A DNA stretch of 64,000 bases from the NCBI GenBank assembly GCA_020852655.1, contig JADZAI010000106.1:62001-126000 (forward strand). The letters are read 5' to 3'. The notes below the pieces were generated by a model that did not search any database, was not told the origin of the DNA, and saw only the letters and a program-made list of their open reading frames with translations. This DNA comes from Alphaproteobacteria bacterium (GTDB taxonomy: Bacteria > Pseudomonadota > Alphaproteobacteria > Micropepsales > Micropepsaceae). The position numbers and the translations under genes are program-made. This document shows positions 13,900 through 22,622 of the stretch, piece after piece (positions within the stretch are counted from its first letter, which is position 1; every line of letters starts with the position of its first letter).

Positions 13900-15075
13900 A
13901 TGGAGAGCGAGACCGAGAACCTCACCCCGGTGCTGACCTGGCTGGCCGAGGCGACGCTGCGCAACAAGCCGATCGACCAGATCGTGGTCGGCACCTGCGA
14001 GCGGCTCAATGCGCTGGGTTATGAAATCGCGCGCAGCCATGTCTCGACGTCGGCACTGCATCCGATGGTCGAGTCGTATGCGATCACCTGGAATGCCGAC
14101 AGGCCGCTGGCGCGGATGGTCCAGCCACACGGCCAAACGCCCAGCCGCGGATGGCTGGACAGTCCGCTGCATCACATGCTGACCAAGCGCGAATTCTTCC
14201 AGCGCCGGCTGCTGATCGAGCGCCAGGACGAATATGAGTTTCCGGTGTTCCAGGATTTCGCCGACGACGGCATGACCGACTGGATGGCGGTTGCCGAAGG
14301 CTTCGCGCAGGCTGCCGACAACGTGCCGGGCGGCGAGTTCGGCATCATTGTCTCATGGACGACCAAGGCCCCGCGCGGCTTCCGCCAGGATCGCATCGGC
14401 GGCCTGCGCCTCGTCGCAAAGACGCTGGCGGTCGCGGTGAAATCCAACTTCATGCACGTGATCGCCCATGCCGTGCTGGGCGCCTATCTCGGCGAGGATG
14501 CGGCGCGGCGGGTGCTGGCCGGTTCGATCACCCGGGGCGGCGTCACCGAGCTGCCGGCGGTCGTGCTGATGGCCGACATCAAGGGTTTCACGCGGCTCTC
14601 GATGGAGCGCCCCATCGGCGATGTCGTCGCGACCCTCAACGGCGCCTTCGACGCGGTATCGGACGCCGTCACGACGCATGGCGGGACCGTGCTGAAGCTG
14701 ATGGGCGACGGCGCGCTCGCGATCTTCCTCCTGAAGGACCGCGAGCCCGGCGCCGCAGCGATGGACGCCGCCGAGGCTGCCGCCGCGATCCAGGCTGCGC
14801 TGCCGGACGGCGTGGCGATGGATATCGGCCTCAGCCTCGGCGACGTGCATTACGGCAATATCGGCGCCGCCGGCCGGCTCGACTTCACCGCCATCGGCCC
14901 GGCGGTGAACGAAGCGGCACGGCTGGAGGCGCTCTGTGCCGTCGTCGACGAGCCGCTGCTCGTCTCGGCCGCCGTGGCGGAGCTGCTGCGCCAGCGGGGC
15001 GTCATGCTGACATCGCGCGGCACCCACCTGATGAAGGGCTTCGACCTGCCGCGCGAGGTCTTCGCGGTCGTTTGA
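13900..15075 (+). CDS. Class III adenylate/guanylate cyclase
   Basis: A 391-residue protein. Residues 1-205 form an N-terminal region with no clear family, resembling sensor regions of rhizobial cyclases. The C-terminal cyclase homology domain has VLMADIKGFTRLS (metal-binding Asp), HGGTVLKLMGDGALAIF (second Asp) and DFTAIGPAVNEAARLE (transition-state Asn/Arg). Catalysis of cAMP or cGMP formation is expected. No membrane segment is visible, so it is cytosolic. It diverges from the SDR gene and is followed by a REP-like repeat. The nucleotide preference cannot be decided by eye. Confidence 0.88.
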   Translation: MESETENLTPVLTWLAEATLRNKPIDQIVVGTCERLNALGYEIARSHVSTSALHPMVESYAITWNADRPLARMVQPHGQTPSRGWLDSPLHHMLTKREFFQRRLLIERQDEYEFPVFQDFADDGMTDWMAVAEGFAQAADNVPGGEFGIIVSWTTKAPRGFRQDRIGGLRLVAKTLAVAVKSNFMHVIAHAVLGAYLGEDAARRVLAGSITRGGVTELPAVVLMADIKGFTRLSMERPIGDVVATLNGAFDAVSDAVTTHGGTVLKLMGDGALAIFLLKDREPGAAAMDAAEAAAAIQAALPDGVAMDIGLSLGDVHYGNIGAAGRLDFTAIGPAVNEAARLEALCAVVDEPLLVSAAVAELLRQRGVMLTSRGTHLMKGFDLPREVFAVV

Positions 15076-15094
15076 ATCAGAGGCGGCGTTCGCC

Positions 15095-15220
15095 GTGCGT
15101 CCTTCGAGGCTCACCTGCGTTCGCAGGTGAGCACCTCAGGATGGCAAATGTGGGAGTGGAAAAGAGGATGCCATGGTGAGGTGCTCGAATCGCGAAGCGA
15201 TCGAGCCTCGAACCACGCAC
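15095..15220. repeat. Bipartite REP-like palindromic element
   Basis: The outer arms GTGCGTCCTTCGAGGCTC (15095-15112) and GAGCCTCGAACCACGCAC (15203-15220) pair at 16 of 18 positions. Inside lie a perfect 18-base palindrome (15112-15129, CACCTGCGT/TCGCAGGTG), a second inverted pair GAGCACCTCAGGATGG (15129-15144) / CCATGGTGAGGTGCTC (15171-15186), and a hairpin CTCGA-TCGC-GAA-GCGA-TCGAG near 15184-15205. This wording is typical of short palindromic intergenic units dispersed in alphaproteobacterial genomes. It fills the gap between the convergent cyclase and pccA genes. Confidence 0.8.
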
Positions 15221-15225
15221 ACCTC

Positions 15226-17259
15226 CTATCCGGCGAATTCCATGATGACCGCGTCGACCGCCAGGCTGTCGCCTTTCTTGGCGTTGATCTTGGAGACCGT
15301 GACGTCCTTCTCGGCGCGCAGCACGTTCTCCATCTTCATCGCCTCGACGACGGCCAGCGGCTCGCCGGCCTTCACTTCCTGGCCTTCCTCGACATTGATC
15401 GAGACGACGAGGCCGGGCATCGGGCAGAGTAGGAATTTGGACGTATCGGGGGCGACGCGCTCGATCATGTGCGCGGCGAGCCTAGCACCCTGCGGGGTGC
15501 GCACCTTGGCGCTCACGCTGGCCCCGCGGTGCCACAGGCGATAGCCGTCGAGCGTCTTCACGATCTGCGCCGTGAAGGGCTTGTCGTCGACCAGCGCCGT
15601 GAAGACGTTCCTGCCCGGCACCCAGTCGCTTTCGACGACGATCGTGTCGGTGAAGGACTCGCCGTTCCTGGCGTCGTGGAAACGGAAGGTCATCGGGCCG
15701 GCGGGGTCGGCCGAGAGCCACACCGAAAGCGCATGGTCGGTGCCGTCGAGGTTGACCACCCACTCCGACGGGTAGGGCCCGTCGGGATGGATGCGGCCCG
15801 ACACGTGGCGGGCCCGGGCATTGTCGCGGGCATGGGCGAAGACCGCCGCGGCGGCCAGCTTCTCGGCGGCGTCATGCAGCAGGCCGACGCCCTGGAAGCC
15901 CTCGGGGAATTCCTCGGCGATGAAGCCTGTCGTGATCCGGCCGCTCTTGAAGCGCTCGTGGCCCATCACGGCCTGGAGGAAAGGCACGTTCTGCTGGATG
16001 CCTTCGATGTAGAAGGCGTCGAGCGCATCGGCCATCAGGGCGATCGCCTCGTCGCGGGTCGGCGCGTGGGTGCAGAGCTTGGCGATCATCGGGTCGTAGT
16101 ACATCGAGATCTCGCCGCCCTCGTAGACGCCCGTGTCGTTGCGGATGAGGCCGCCCTTGCCGGTCGGGCCTTCCGCCGGCGGGCGGTACTTTACGAGGCG
16201 CCCGATCGACGGCAGGAAGTTGCGGTACGGGTCTTCCGCGTAGATGCGGCTTTCCATCGCCCAGCCGTCGATCTTCACCTCGCCCTGCTTGATGGCGAGC
16301 TTCTCGCCGTAGCCGACGCGGATCATCTGCTCCACCAGGTCGATGCCGGTGATGAGCTCGGTCACCGGGTGCTCCACCTGGAGGCGGGTGTTCATTTCGA
16401 GGAAGTAGAAATTGCGTTTGCCGTCGACGATGAATTCGACCGTGCCGGCGCTGTCGTAGCCGACGGCCTTGGCGAGGGCCACGGCCTGCTCGCCCATCGC
16501 CTTGCGCGTGGCATGGTCGAGGAAGGGCGACGGGGCCTCTTCGATGACCTTCTGGTGGCGGCGCTGGATCGAGCACTCGCGCTCGTTCAGGTAGATGCAG
16601 TTGCCGTGCTTGTCGCCCAGCACCTGGATTTCGATGTGGCGCGGCTCGGTGACGAATTTCTCGATGAAGATGCGGTCGTCGCCGAAGCTGGCGCGCGCCT
16701 CGTTCTGCGAGGACTGGATCGCCTGGGCGAGTTCCTCGGGCGAGTTGCAGACGCGCAGGCCCTTGCCGCCGCCGCCGGCCGAGGCCTTCACCATCACCGG
16801 ATAGCCGATCTCCGCGGCGATCTTCGCGGCGTGCTCGACGCCGTCGATCTCGCCGATATAGCCGGGTACCGTGTTCACCCGGGCGGCGGCAGCGAGCTTC
16901 TTCGATTCGATCTTGTCGCCCATCGCGAAGATCGCCTTGGGGTTCGGCCCGAGGAAGGCGATGCCGTTGGCCGCCAGGGCTTCCGCGAAGGCGGTGCGTT
17001 CGGACAGGAAGCCGTAGCCCGGATGGACCGCTTCGGCGCCGGTCTGCTTGCAGGCGTCCAGGATCTTCTCGATGATCAGGTAGGACTGCGCCGCGGGCGG
17101 CGGGCCGATGTGGACGGCCTCGTCGGCCATCTCGACGTGCAGCGCGTCCTTGTCGGCATCGGAATAGACGGCGACCGTCTTGATGCCCATCTTGCGGGCG
17201 GTCTTGATGACGCGGCAGGCGATTTCGCCCCGGTTGGCAATCAGGATCTTCTTGAACAT
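15226..17259 (-). CDS. pccA: Propionyl/acyl-CoA carboxylase alpha subunit (biotin carboxylase + BCCP)
   Basis: A 677-residue subunit with three parts. Residues 1-450 are biotin carboxylase (FKKILIANRGEIACRV, the ATP-grasp glycine loop KASAGGGGKGLRV, RDCS-like NERECSIQRRHQK, FLEMNTRLQVEHPVTE). The middle is the BT region. The C-terminal BCCP domain has the biotinyl Lys642 in EAMKMEN. It carboxylates biotin with ATP and bicarbonate and works with a beta subunit, not present in the window. The length and the BT region fit PccA rather than a stand-alone AccC. It feeds propionyl-CoA toward methylmalonyl-CoA. It follows tatC after 124 bases holding a small GC hairpin near 17279-17297. Confidence 0.92.
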   Translation of the reverse strand: MFKKILIANRGEIACRVIKTARKMGIKTVAVYSDADKDALHVEMADEAVHIGPPPAAQSYLIIEKILDACKQTGAEAVHPGYGFLSERTAFAEALAANGIAFLGPNPKAIFAMGDKIESKKLAAAARVNTVPGYIGEIDGVEHAAKIAAEIGYPVMVKASAGGGGKGLRVCNSPEELAQAIQSSQNEARASFGDDRIFIEKFVTEPRHIEIQVLGDKHGNCIYLNERECSIQRRHQKVIEEAPSPFLDHATRKAMGEQAVALAKAVGYDSAGTVEFIVDGKRNFYFLEMNTRLQVEHPVTELITGIDLVEQMIRVGYGEKLAIKQGEVKIDGWAMESRIYAEDPYRNFLPSIGRLVKYRPPAEGPTGKGGLIRNDTGVYEGGEISMYYDPMIAKLCTHAPTRDEAIALMADALDAFYIEGIQQNVPFLQAVMGHERFKSGRITTGFIAEEFPEGFQGVGLLHDAAEKLAAAAVFAHARDNARARHVSGRIHPDGPYPSEWVVNLDGTDHALSVWLSADPAGPMTFRFHDARNGESFTDTIVVESDWVPGRNVFTALVDDKPFTAQIVKTLDGYRLWHRGASVSAKVRTPQGARLAAHMIERVAPDTSKFLLCPMPGLVVSINVEEGQEVKAGEPLAVVEAMKMENVLRAEKDVTVSKINAKKGDSLAVDAVIMEFAG

Positions 17260-17383
17260 CGCGACGCGTCAGCCCCCTCCCCGCTTTCAGCGCGGGGCAC
17301 CCAGATTTCGGCCGCTTGGTATTTCCATATCGGCCCCCGCCGTCAACGCGAAATAACCGTTGCCGGCTGACAGCTTATCAGGC

Positions 17384-18208
17384 TCAGGCCGAGGCCGGCC
17401 CACTCGTGGTACCGCTTTCCGCTGCGTCCGCCGCGGCCCGCGTGCGCTCGATCCCGCGCACCAGCCAGATCGAAATCTCGTAGAGCAGCAGCACCGGGAT
17501 CGCGAGGGCGAACTGGCTGAGCACGTCGGGCGGGGTCAGCACGCCGGCCACGACGAAGACCGCCACGATGGCGTAGCGCCGGCCGCCGGCGAGCTGCTTG
17601 GCGGTGACGAGGCCGACCCGGCCGAGGAGGGTCAGCGCCACGGGGAGCTGGAAGCAGAGGCCGAAGGCGAACATCAGCGCCATGGTCAGACTGAAATATT
17701 CCGACACCCTGGCTTCGAGCTGGATCGGGAGCTGGCCCGGCGCGGACGGCGCCTGGAAGCTCAGCAGGAAATGCAGCGCCATCGGCATGATGAGGTAGAG
17801 CACCAGCGCCGCCCCTGCCACGAACAGGACCGGTGTCGCGATGAGATAGGGCGCAAAGGCGGCGCGCTCGGTGCGGTAGAGACCGGGCGCCACGAACATC
17901 CACATCTGGGAGGCCAGCACCGGAAACGAGATGCACAGCCCGCCCCACATCGACAGGGTCAGGTAGGTGACGAAGGTTTCCTGCGGCGAAGTGGCGATCA
18001 GCCGCTGGTTCGGCTGGCCCTCGAGGGCATGGTAGAGCGGCTGGGCGAGGAAAGCGTAGATCTGCTGGGCGAAGACGTAGCAGACGATGAAGCCCAGGAA
18101 GAATGCCAGCACGGCATAGAGCAGGCGTTTGCGCAGCTCGATCAGATGCTCCAGCAGCGGCGCCCGCGAGGCCTCGATCTCAGCCTCGTCCTGTTCCGAA
18201 CGGCTCAT
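17384..18208 (-). CDS. tatC: Sec-independent (Tat) translocase subunit TatC
   Basis: A 274-residue polytopic membrane protein. The N-terminal cytoplasmic motif APLLEHLIELRKRLLYA is the classical TatC signature that reads twin-arginine signals. Six hydrophobic segments follow, with SPQETFVTYL in the first periplasmic loop and the VLTPPDVLSQ motif near the last helices. The ATG overlaps the tatB stop as ATGA, so translation is coupled. With TatA and TatB it moves folded proteins across the inner membrane. The C-terminal tail after the last helix is short and Ala-rich. Confidence 0.96.
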   Translation of the reverse strand: MSRSEQDEAEIEASRAPLLEHLIELRKRLLYAVLAFFLGFIVCYVFAQQIYAFLAQPLYHALEGQPNQRLIATSPQETFVTYLTLSMWGGLCISFPVLASQMWMFVAPGLYRTERAAFAPYLIATPVLFVAGAALVLYLIMPMALHFLLSFQAPSAPGQLPIQLEARVSEYFSLTMALMFAFGLCFQLPVALTLLGRVGLVTAKQLAGGRRYAIVAVFVVAGVLTPPDVLSQFALAIPVLLLYEISIWLVRGIERTRAAADAAESGTTSGPASA

Positions 18209-18543
18209 GATGCCGGCGGGGCGTCGGCGGCCGGCTGGGCGGGCGGCTCCGGCGCGGAGGCTTCCGTCCGGACCATCTGCGCGGCGGGCGGGGCGGTCAC
18301 GCGGGCGGGCGCCAGCGGGGCGTTCACCTCGCGGTGGATGGTCTTGAGGTCCTTGCGCAAATCCTCCAGCTCGCTCTGCCGGATCATCTCGTCGACGCCG
18401 GCCTGGAAGTGCTGCGCCATGCGCCGCATCTTGCCGACCCATTCGCCGATCGTGCGCATCATGCGCGGCAGGTCATTGGGGCCGACGACCAGGATCGCGA
18501 CCACCGCAATGACGAGGATTTCACTCCAGCCGAGATCGAACAT
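18205..18543 (-). CDS. tatB: Tat translocase subunit TatB
   Basis: A 112-residue protein beginning MFDLGWSEILVIAVVAILVVGPNDLP, where the Glu in the membrane segment and the GPxxLP hinge are TatB hallmarks. An amphipathic helix (RMMRTIGEWVGKMRRMA) and a long charged helix follow, ending in a Pro/Ala-rich tail. It binds TatC and substrate. It lies 27 bases after tatA and overlaps tatC by four bases. Confidence 0.95.
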   Translation of the reverse strand: MFDLGWSEILVIAVVAILVVGPNDLPRMMRTIGEWVGKMRRMAQHFQAGVDEMIRQSELEDLRKDLKTIHREVNAPLAPARVTAPPAAQMVRTEASAPEPPAQPAADAPPAS

Positions 18544-18570
18544 CGGCCACCTACCTGACGCCGGACGGCC

Positions 18571-18783
18571 TTAGACCTTCGTCGCGTCGGCCTTCACATT
18601 GTCGGACACCGGCTTCTCCGGCTGCGCGGTCACCTGCGGCTTGGGATCGTCCGCCATGCCCTGGCGGAAATTCTTGATGCCCTTGGCCACGTCGCCCATC
18701 AGCTCGGACACCTTGCCGCGGCCGAAGAGCAGCACGACGAGGACGACGATGACGATCAGATGCCAGATGCTGAAGGAACCCAT
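18571..18783 (-). CDS. tatA: Tat translocase subunit TatA
   Basis: A 70-residue protein beginning [20 protein letters not shown], with the [20 protein letters not shown] amphipathic segment typical of TatA. The ATG at 18783 has AAGGAG eight bases upstream, which rules out a TTG start nine bases earlier. It oligomerises to form the passage for folded substrates. First gene of the tatABC cluster. Confidence 0.96.
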   Translation of the reverse strand: MGSFSIWHLIVIVVLVVLLFGRGKVSELMGDVAKGIKNFRQGMADDPKPQVTAQPEKPVSDNVKADATKV

Positions 18784-18867
18784 GAGCCTCAACTCCTTGC
18801 GCCGCGAGCCTCACCGGCGAACGGCGCGCCACGCGGCATTCTGACATTTATCGCCCCTGAGCCGCAA

Positions 18868-19917
18868 TCACGGTGCACGTTCGGCGAACACGAAACCGTG
18901 CCCCGGGCGAAGAGCTATACGCTCCGTGCACCCGATGCGGATGTGGGTGTTCGGATCGAATACGGCAAATACTCCGTGCGGGACGCCGTCCGCCGGGGCG
19001 AAGGCGACATGAAGTCCGTCGGAAGCCAGGCTGACGCTTCGCGGCGTGAGCGCCATTCCGGCGTCCGAGAGGGCGATATCCCGCGGACGGATCGCGATGA
19101 CAGCCGGAGTTCCTTCTGCAAGCCCCGGAGCGGGCCGGGTTCCAAGCGGCGTGACGATCTTGCCCGACTGCACGACGCCGGGCAGCTTTGAAACGGGCGA
19201 GAAAAAGCCCGCAACATCGAGGTCGGCCGGGTTTTGCCAGAGCGCGTCCGGCGTGCCGGCCTGGGCGATCCGGCCCTCGCGCATCAGCACGATGCGATCC
19301 GCACTCCTCAGCGCTTCGTCCGGGTCATGGGTGACGAAGAGCGTTGCCGTACCCTCGGACCGGAGCACGCTCAGCACCTCGTGCCGCACCTTGTCGCGCA
19401 GGCGGTCGTCGAGTCCCGAGAAGGGCTCGTCCAGCAGCATCACCTGCGGTCGCGGCGCCAGTGCCCGCGCCACCGCGAGGCGCTGCTGCTCGCCGCCGGA
19501 AAGCTGGTGCGGGTAGGAGGTCCGGTGCGCCGCGAGGCCGACCATTTCCAGCAGCGTGTCGGCCCGCCGGAGCGCCTCGCGCCTCGCTGAACGGAACAGC
19601 CCAAACGCCGCGTTCGCCCGCGCATCGAGATGCGGGAACAGCGCGAGGTCCTGGAAGACGAGGCCTACCCGGCGCTTCTCCGGCGGGACAAAAATTCCAG
19701 CTCCTTCAACGCGTTGTCCGGCAATGCTCACATCGCCTTCATCGGCCCGCTCGATGCCGGCGACGATCCGCAGCATGGTGGACTTGCCGGAACCGGAGTG
19801 CCCGAGCAGGCACACGACCTCGCCAGCCCCGGCCTCGAAGCCGATATCCTCGGCGACGCGCCGCGCGCCGAAGGACTTGCCTACGCCGCGAACGGACAGA
19901 ATGGGCGCAGGGTTCAT
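18868..19917 (-). CDS. ABC transporter ATP-binding protein, Fbp/Pot-type, orphan
   Basis: A 349-residue ATPase with Walker A GHSGSGKST (about 39-47), Q-loop VFQDLALFPH, ABC signature LSGGEQQRLAVARAL, Walker B VMLLDEPFSGLD and His switch FVTHDPDEA. The C-terminal 120 residues form a TOBE-type regulatory domain (AIRPRDIALSD), as in FbpC ferric-iron or PotA polyamine importers. No permease or binding protein lies beside it, and it interrupts the scpB-tatA order, so its partners must be elsewhere. The substrate cannot be told; FbpC is the closest guess. Confidence 0.85.
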   Translation of the reverse strand: MNPAPILSVRGVGKSFGARRVAEDIGFEAGAGEVVCLLGHSGSGKSTMLRIVAGIERADEGDVSIAGQRVEGAGIFVPPEKRRVGLVFQDLALFPHLDARANAAFGLFRSARREALRRADTLLEMVGLAAHRTSYPHQLSGGEQQRLAVARALAPRPQVMLLDEPFSGLDDRLRDKVRHEVLSVLRSEGTATLFVTHDPDEALRSADRIVLMREGRIAQAGTPDALWQNPADLDVAGFFSPVSKLPGVVQSGKIVTPLGTRPAPGLAEGTPAVIAIRPRDIALSDAGMALTPRSVSLASDGLHVAFAPADGVPHGVFAVFDPNTHIRIGCTERIALRPGHGFVFAERAP

Positions 19918-19962
19918 CGGGGCGACGCTACATGCGACAAGGTCGCAATGCCAGAGGCGCCG

Positions 19963-20706
19963 CTAGTCCTCGTCCAGCGGCGCGAGTAACTCGGCGGCAT
20001 CCGCCTCGTCCAGCGGGTCCTCATCGGGCGCCAGCGCGTCCGACGGACTCGGCACGCCGAAGCCGGCCGGAATGGCGCTGTCGAGCAATCCGGCGAGCTT
20101 CAGCTCCTCGATGCCCGGCAGGTCGGCCAGGCGGTCCATGCCGAAATGCTGGAGGAACGCGTCGGTCGTGCCGTAGGTGACCGGGCGCCCCGGCGTACGG
20201 CGGCGGCCGCGCGGGCGCACCCAGCCGATTTCGAGCAGCAGGTCGAGCGTGCCCTTCGAGACGCCGACCCCGCGTATGTCCTCGATCTCGGCCCGCGTCA
20301 CCGGCTGGTGATAGGCGACAATCGCCAACGTCTCGATCCCGGCGCGCGACAGGCGCTTCTGCTCGACCGTCTCCTTGCGCAGCATGAAGGCGAGGTCCGA
20401 CGCCGTGCGCAGCGCCCATTTTCCCGAGACTTTAACGAGGTTTACGCCGCGCGGTTCGTACAGCGACTGAAGCCGGACAAGGAGCTGCGGCACGTCCGCT
20501 TCCCTGGGCAGGCGCGCCGCCAGGGTTCCTTCGTCCAGAGGTTCAGCAGCGGCAAACAGCAGCGCTTCGAGCATCCGCAGATGCATGCCGGTTTCGGGAA
20601 ACAACACAGCGACATCGGCTGTCTCGGAAATCGCTTCCGGCGCCTCGTCCTGTTCGATGGGCTCTTCGTCTGGCTGCATGGAAACCGCGGAATGCGCTCG
20701 TTTCAT
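19963..20706 (-). CDS. scpB: Segregation and condensation protein B
   Basis: A 247-residue protein with the two winged-helix segments of ScpB: LRMLEALLFAAAEPLDEGTL (about 43-62) and the highly conserved LSRAGIETLAIVAYHQPVTR then IEDIRGVGVSKGTLDLLLE and GRPVTYGTTDAFLQHFG. ScpB dimerises on ScpA to complete the SMC condensin that organises the chromosome. Both ends carry acidic, probably disordered tails, longer than usual. It follows scpA by 39 bases. Confidence 0.95.
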   Translation of the reverse strand: MKRAHSAVSMQPDEEPIEQDEAPEAISETADVAVLFPETGMHLRMLEALLFAAAEPLDEGTLAARLPREADVPQLLVRLQSLYEPRGVNLVKVSGKWALRTASDLAFMLRKETVEQKRLSRAGIETLAIVAYHQPVTRAEIEDIRGVGVSKGTLDLLLEIGWVRPRGRRRTPGRPVTYGTTDAFLQHFGMDRLADLPGIEELKLAGLLDSAIPAGFGVPSPSDALAPDEDPLDEADAAELLAPLDED

Positions 20707-20745
20707 CTGGCGTGATACTTCCCTTTGACGCGACGGCCGGCCACG

Positions 20746-21585
20746 TCAAGCGTGACTGTCGTTGGCCGCCTCGGCAGGTGCCCGGAACGGGCGGCGGAGA
20801 AAGATCGGAGCGAAGGGGCTGGCCTGGCGGATTTCCAACTGGCCGTCCTTGGCCATTTCCAGGCTGGCGAGCAGCGTGCTCGCCAGGGCGCTCCGCTTCA
20901 GTTCGTGCAGGCCCGGCAGATCGGGAAGGAAGACATCGAGCCGGCTCCACTCGAAAGCGAGGCCGATCATGCGCTCCAGACGGCGCCGCGCCTCCTCGAT
21001 CGCGAAGACAGGCGCGCGCTTCACCTGCATGTGGACGCCGAGCTTGCGGGTGCGCTGCTCGGCATAGGCCTTGAGCAGATCGTAGATCGTGTCGCCCCAT
21101 TGCGGGGTACGCACCACACGGATGCCCTCGGGCTCGCCGCGGAAGAAGACGTCGCGGCCCAGCCGGTCGCGCGCCATCAGGCGGCCGCCCGCCTCGCGCA
21201 TCGCCTGGAGCCGCTGGAGGCGGAACGCAAGGCGCGCGGCCAGCTCGTCGCCCGACGGCTCGCCATTGGCGCTCTCGTGCTTCGGCAGCAGCAGGCGCGA
21301 CTTCAGATAGGCCAGCCACGAGGCCATCACGAGATAGTCGGCTGCGAGGTCGAGCTCGATCCGCGCCATCTTCGCGATGAATTCGAGATACTGGTCGACC
21401 AGCGTGACGATCGAAATCCTGCGCAGGTCCACCTTCTGCGACCGCGCGAGCGTCAGAAGCAGGTCGAGCGGGCCTTCGAAGCCGTCGACGTCGACGATGA
21501 GCGTCTCGGCCTGCGTGGATGCAGGGAGGGTGAGGTCGAAGACAGTGTCTTCGCCCGGCCCGCCCTCATCGGATTGTTCCGTCAT
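20746..21585 (-). CDS. scpA: Segregation and condensation protein A (kleisin)
   Basis: A 279-residue kleisin. The N-terminal SMC-binding helix region has DGFEGPLDLLLTLARSQKVDLRRISIVTLVDQYL split across residues 33-67 and the LVMASWLAYLKSRLLLP motif follows; the C-terminal winged helix contains LLASLEMAKDGQLEIRQ. It bridges the SMC heads and binds ScpB. Its ATG overlaps the nagZ stop (ATGA), so the two are coupled. Confidence 0.94.
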   Translation of the reverse strand: MTEQSDEGGPGEDTVFDLTLPASTQAETLIVDVDGFEGPLDLLLTLARSQKVDLRRISIVTLVDQYLEFIAKMARIELDLAADYLVMASWLAYLKSRLLLPKHESANGEPSGDELAARLAFRLQRLQAMREAGGRLMARDRLGRDVFFRGEPEGIRVVRTPQWGDTIYDLLKAYAEQRTRKLGVHMQVKRAPVFAIEEARRRLERMIGLAFEWSRLDVFLPDLPGLHELKRSALASTLLASLEMAKDGQLEIRQASPFAPIFLRRPFRAPAEAANDSHA

Positions 21586-22604
21586 ACGACTGCGGTTCCG
21601 CCGTTCAGCAGATGCGCCAGCCTCGCGGCGCCCTGTGCGGGATCGAAGTCGGCCGGGGGCGTGATTCTGTCAAGCGCTTCGGCGGCGCGGCGGGCCGCCT
21701 CGCCTTCGAGGGTCCGCGAGCCCCTGGCACAGGCGATCATCTCGTCCATGTCGCCGCTGCAATGAAGGGCGACGTCGCAGCCGGCGACGAGCGAACGATA
21801 GGTGCGGTCCTTGAAGTCGCCGGCCAGCGCCTTCATGCCGACGTCGTCGCTCATCAGCAGGCCGTCGAAGCCGATCTCGCCGCGGATGACGTGATGGATG
21901 AGGCGCGACGACCAGGTCGCGCAGCGCTCGTGGTCGATTGCGGCGTAGACGACATGCGCCGTCATCGCCATCGGCATGTCGGAGAGGCTGCGGAACGGTA
22001 CGAAGTCGGTGCGGCTGAGTTCCTCGTGCGGCGTCTCCACGACCGGCAGCGACTCGTGGCTGTCCGCCTTCGCCCGTCCGTGTCCGGGGATGTGCTTGAT
22101 GACCGGCAGTACGCCGCCGTCCATCAAGCCGGTCGCGACGCTCCGCGCGAGCTCCACGATCTGGTGGGGATCGCTGCCCAGCGCCCGGTCGCCGATGATG
22201 CCGTGGCCCTCGGGATGCAACAAGTCGATGCAGGGCGAGCAGCTCACATTCACGCCGACTTCGGCGAGCTCGGCGGCGATGAGGCGGCTGTTCAGAAGCG
22301 CCGCTTCCTGCGCCGTCTCCACATCCTGGGCAAAGAGATTCGCGAAAACGCCGGCGGCCGGGGGCAGGCGCCACTCGGGCGGCTTCAACCGCGCGACACG
22401 CCCGCCCTCCTGGTCGATCAGGATGGGCGTGTTCGCCTGGCCCGTGATGTCGCGCAGGCTGTCGGTCAGCGCGCGCAATTGCCGCCGGTCGGCGCAGTTA
22501 CGCTGGAAGACGATGAAGCCCCACGGCCGGACGTCGCTGAAGAAGGCGCGCTCTTCGGCCGTCAGCTCCAGGCCGGACAGGCCGAAAATCAGCGCCGATG
22601 TCAT
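21582..22604 (-). CDS. nagZ: Beta-N-acetylhexosaminidase, peptidoglycan recycling
   Basis: A 340-residue GH3 enzyme that removes N-acetylglucosamine from anhydro-muropeptides in the cytoplasm. It has ILIDQEGGRVARLKPP (61-76), the substrate-binding KHIPGHG (170-176) followed by the DSH loop with His183, and the nucleophile Asp within LMSDDVGMKAL (250-260). Length and single-domain form fit NagZ rather than larger GH3 glucosidases. It is encoded just after the SPOR-domain protein (18 bases) and is coupled to scpA, a gene order common in alphaproteobacteria. Confidence 0.93.
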   Translation of the reverse strand: MTSALIFGLSGLELTAEERAFFSDVRPWGFIVFQRNCADRRQLRALTDSLRDITGQANTPILIDQEGGRVARLKPPEWRLPPAAGVFANLFAQDVETAQEAALLNSRLIAAELAEVGVNVSCSPCIDLLHPEGHGIIGDRALGSDPHQIVELARSVATGLMDGGVLPVIKHIPGHGRAKADSHESLPVVETPHEELSRTDFVPFRSLSDMPMAMTAHVVYAAIDHERCATWSSRLIHHVIRGEIGFDGLLMSDDVGMKALAGDFKDRTYRSLVAGCDVALHCSGDMDEMIACARGSRTLEGEAARRAAEALDRITPPADFDPAQGAARLAHLLNGGTAVV

Positions 22605-22622
22605 GCTCGAATCAGTACGGGA

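Noticed and set aside
17279-17297. GC hairpin between tatC and pccA as a terminator
   Set aside because: It lacks a T-run and lies within the short leader before pccA, so it may as well be part of that leader; not called as a terminator.
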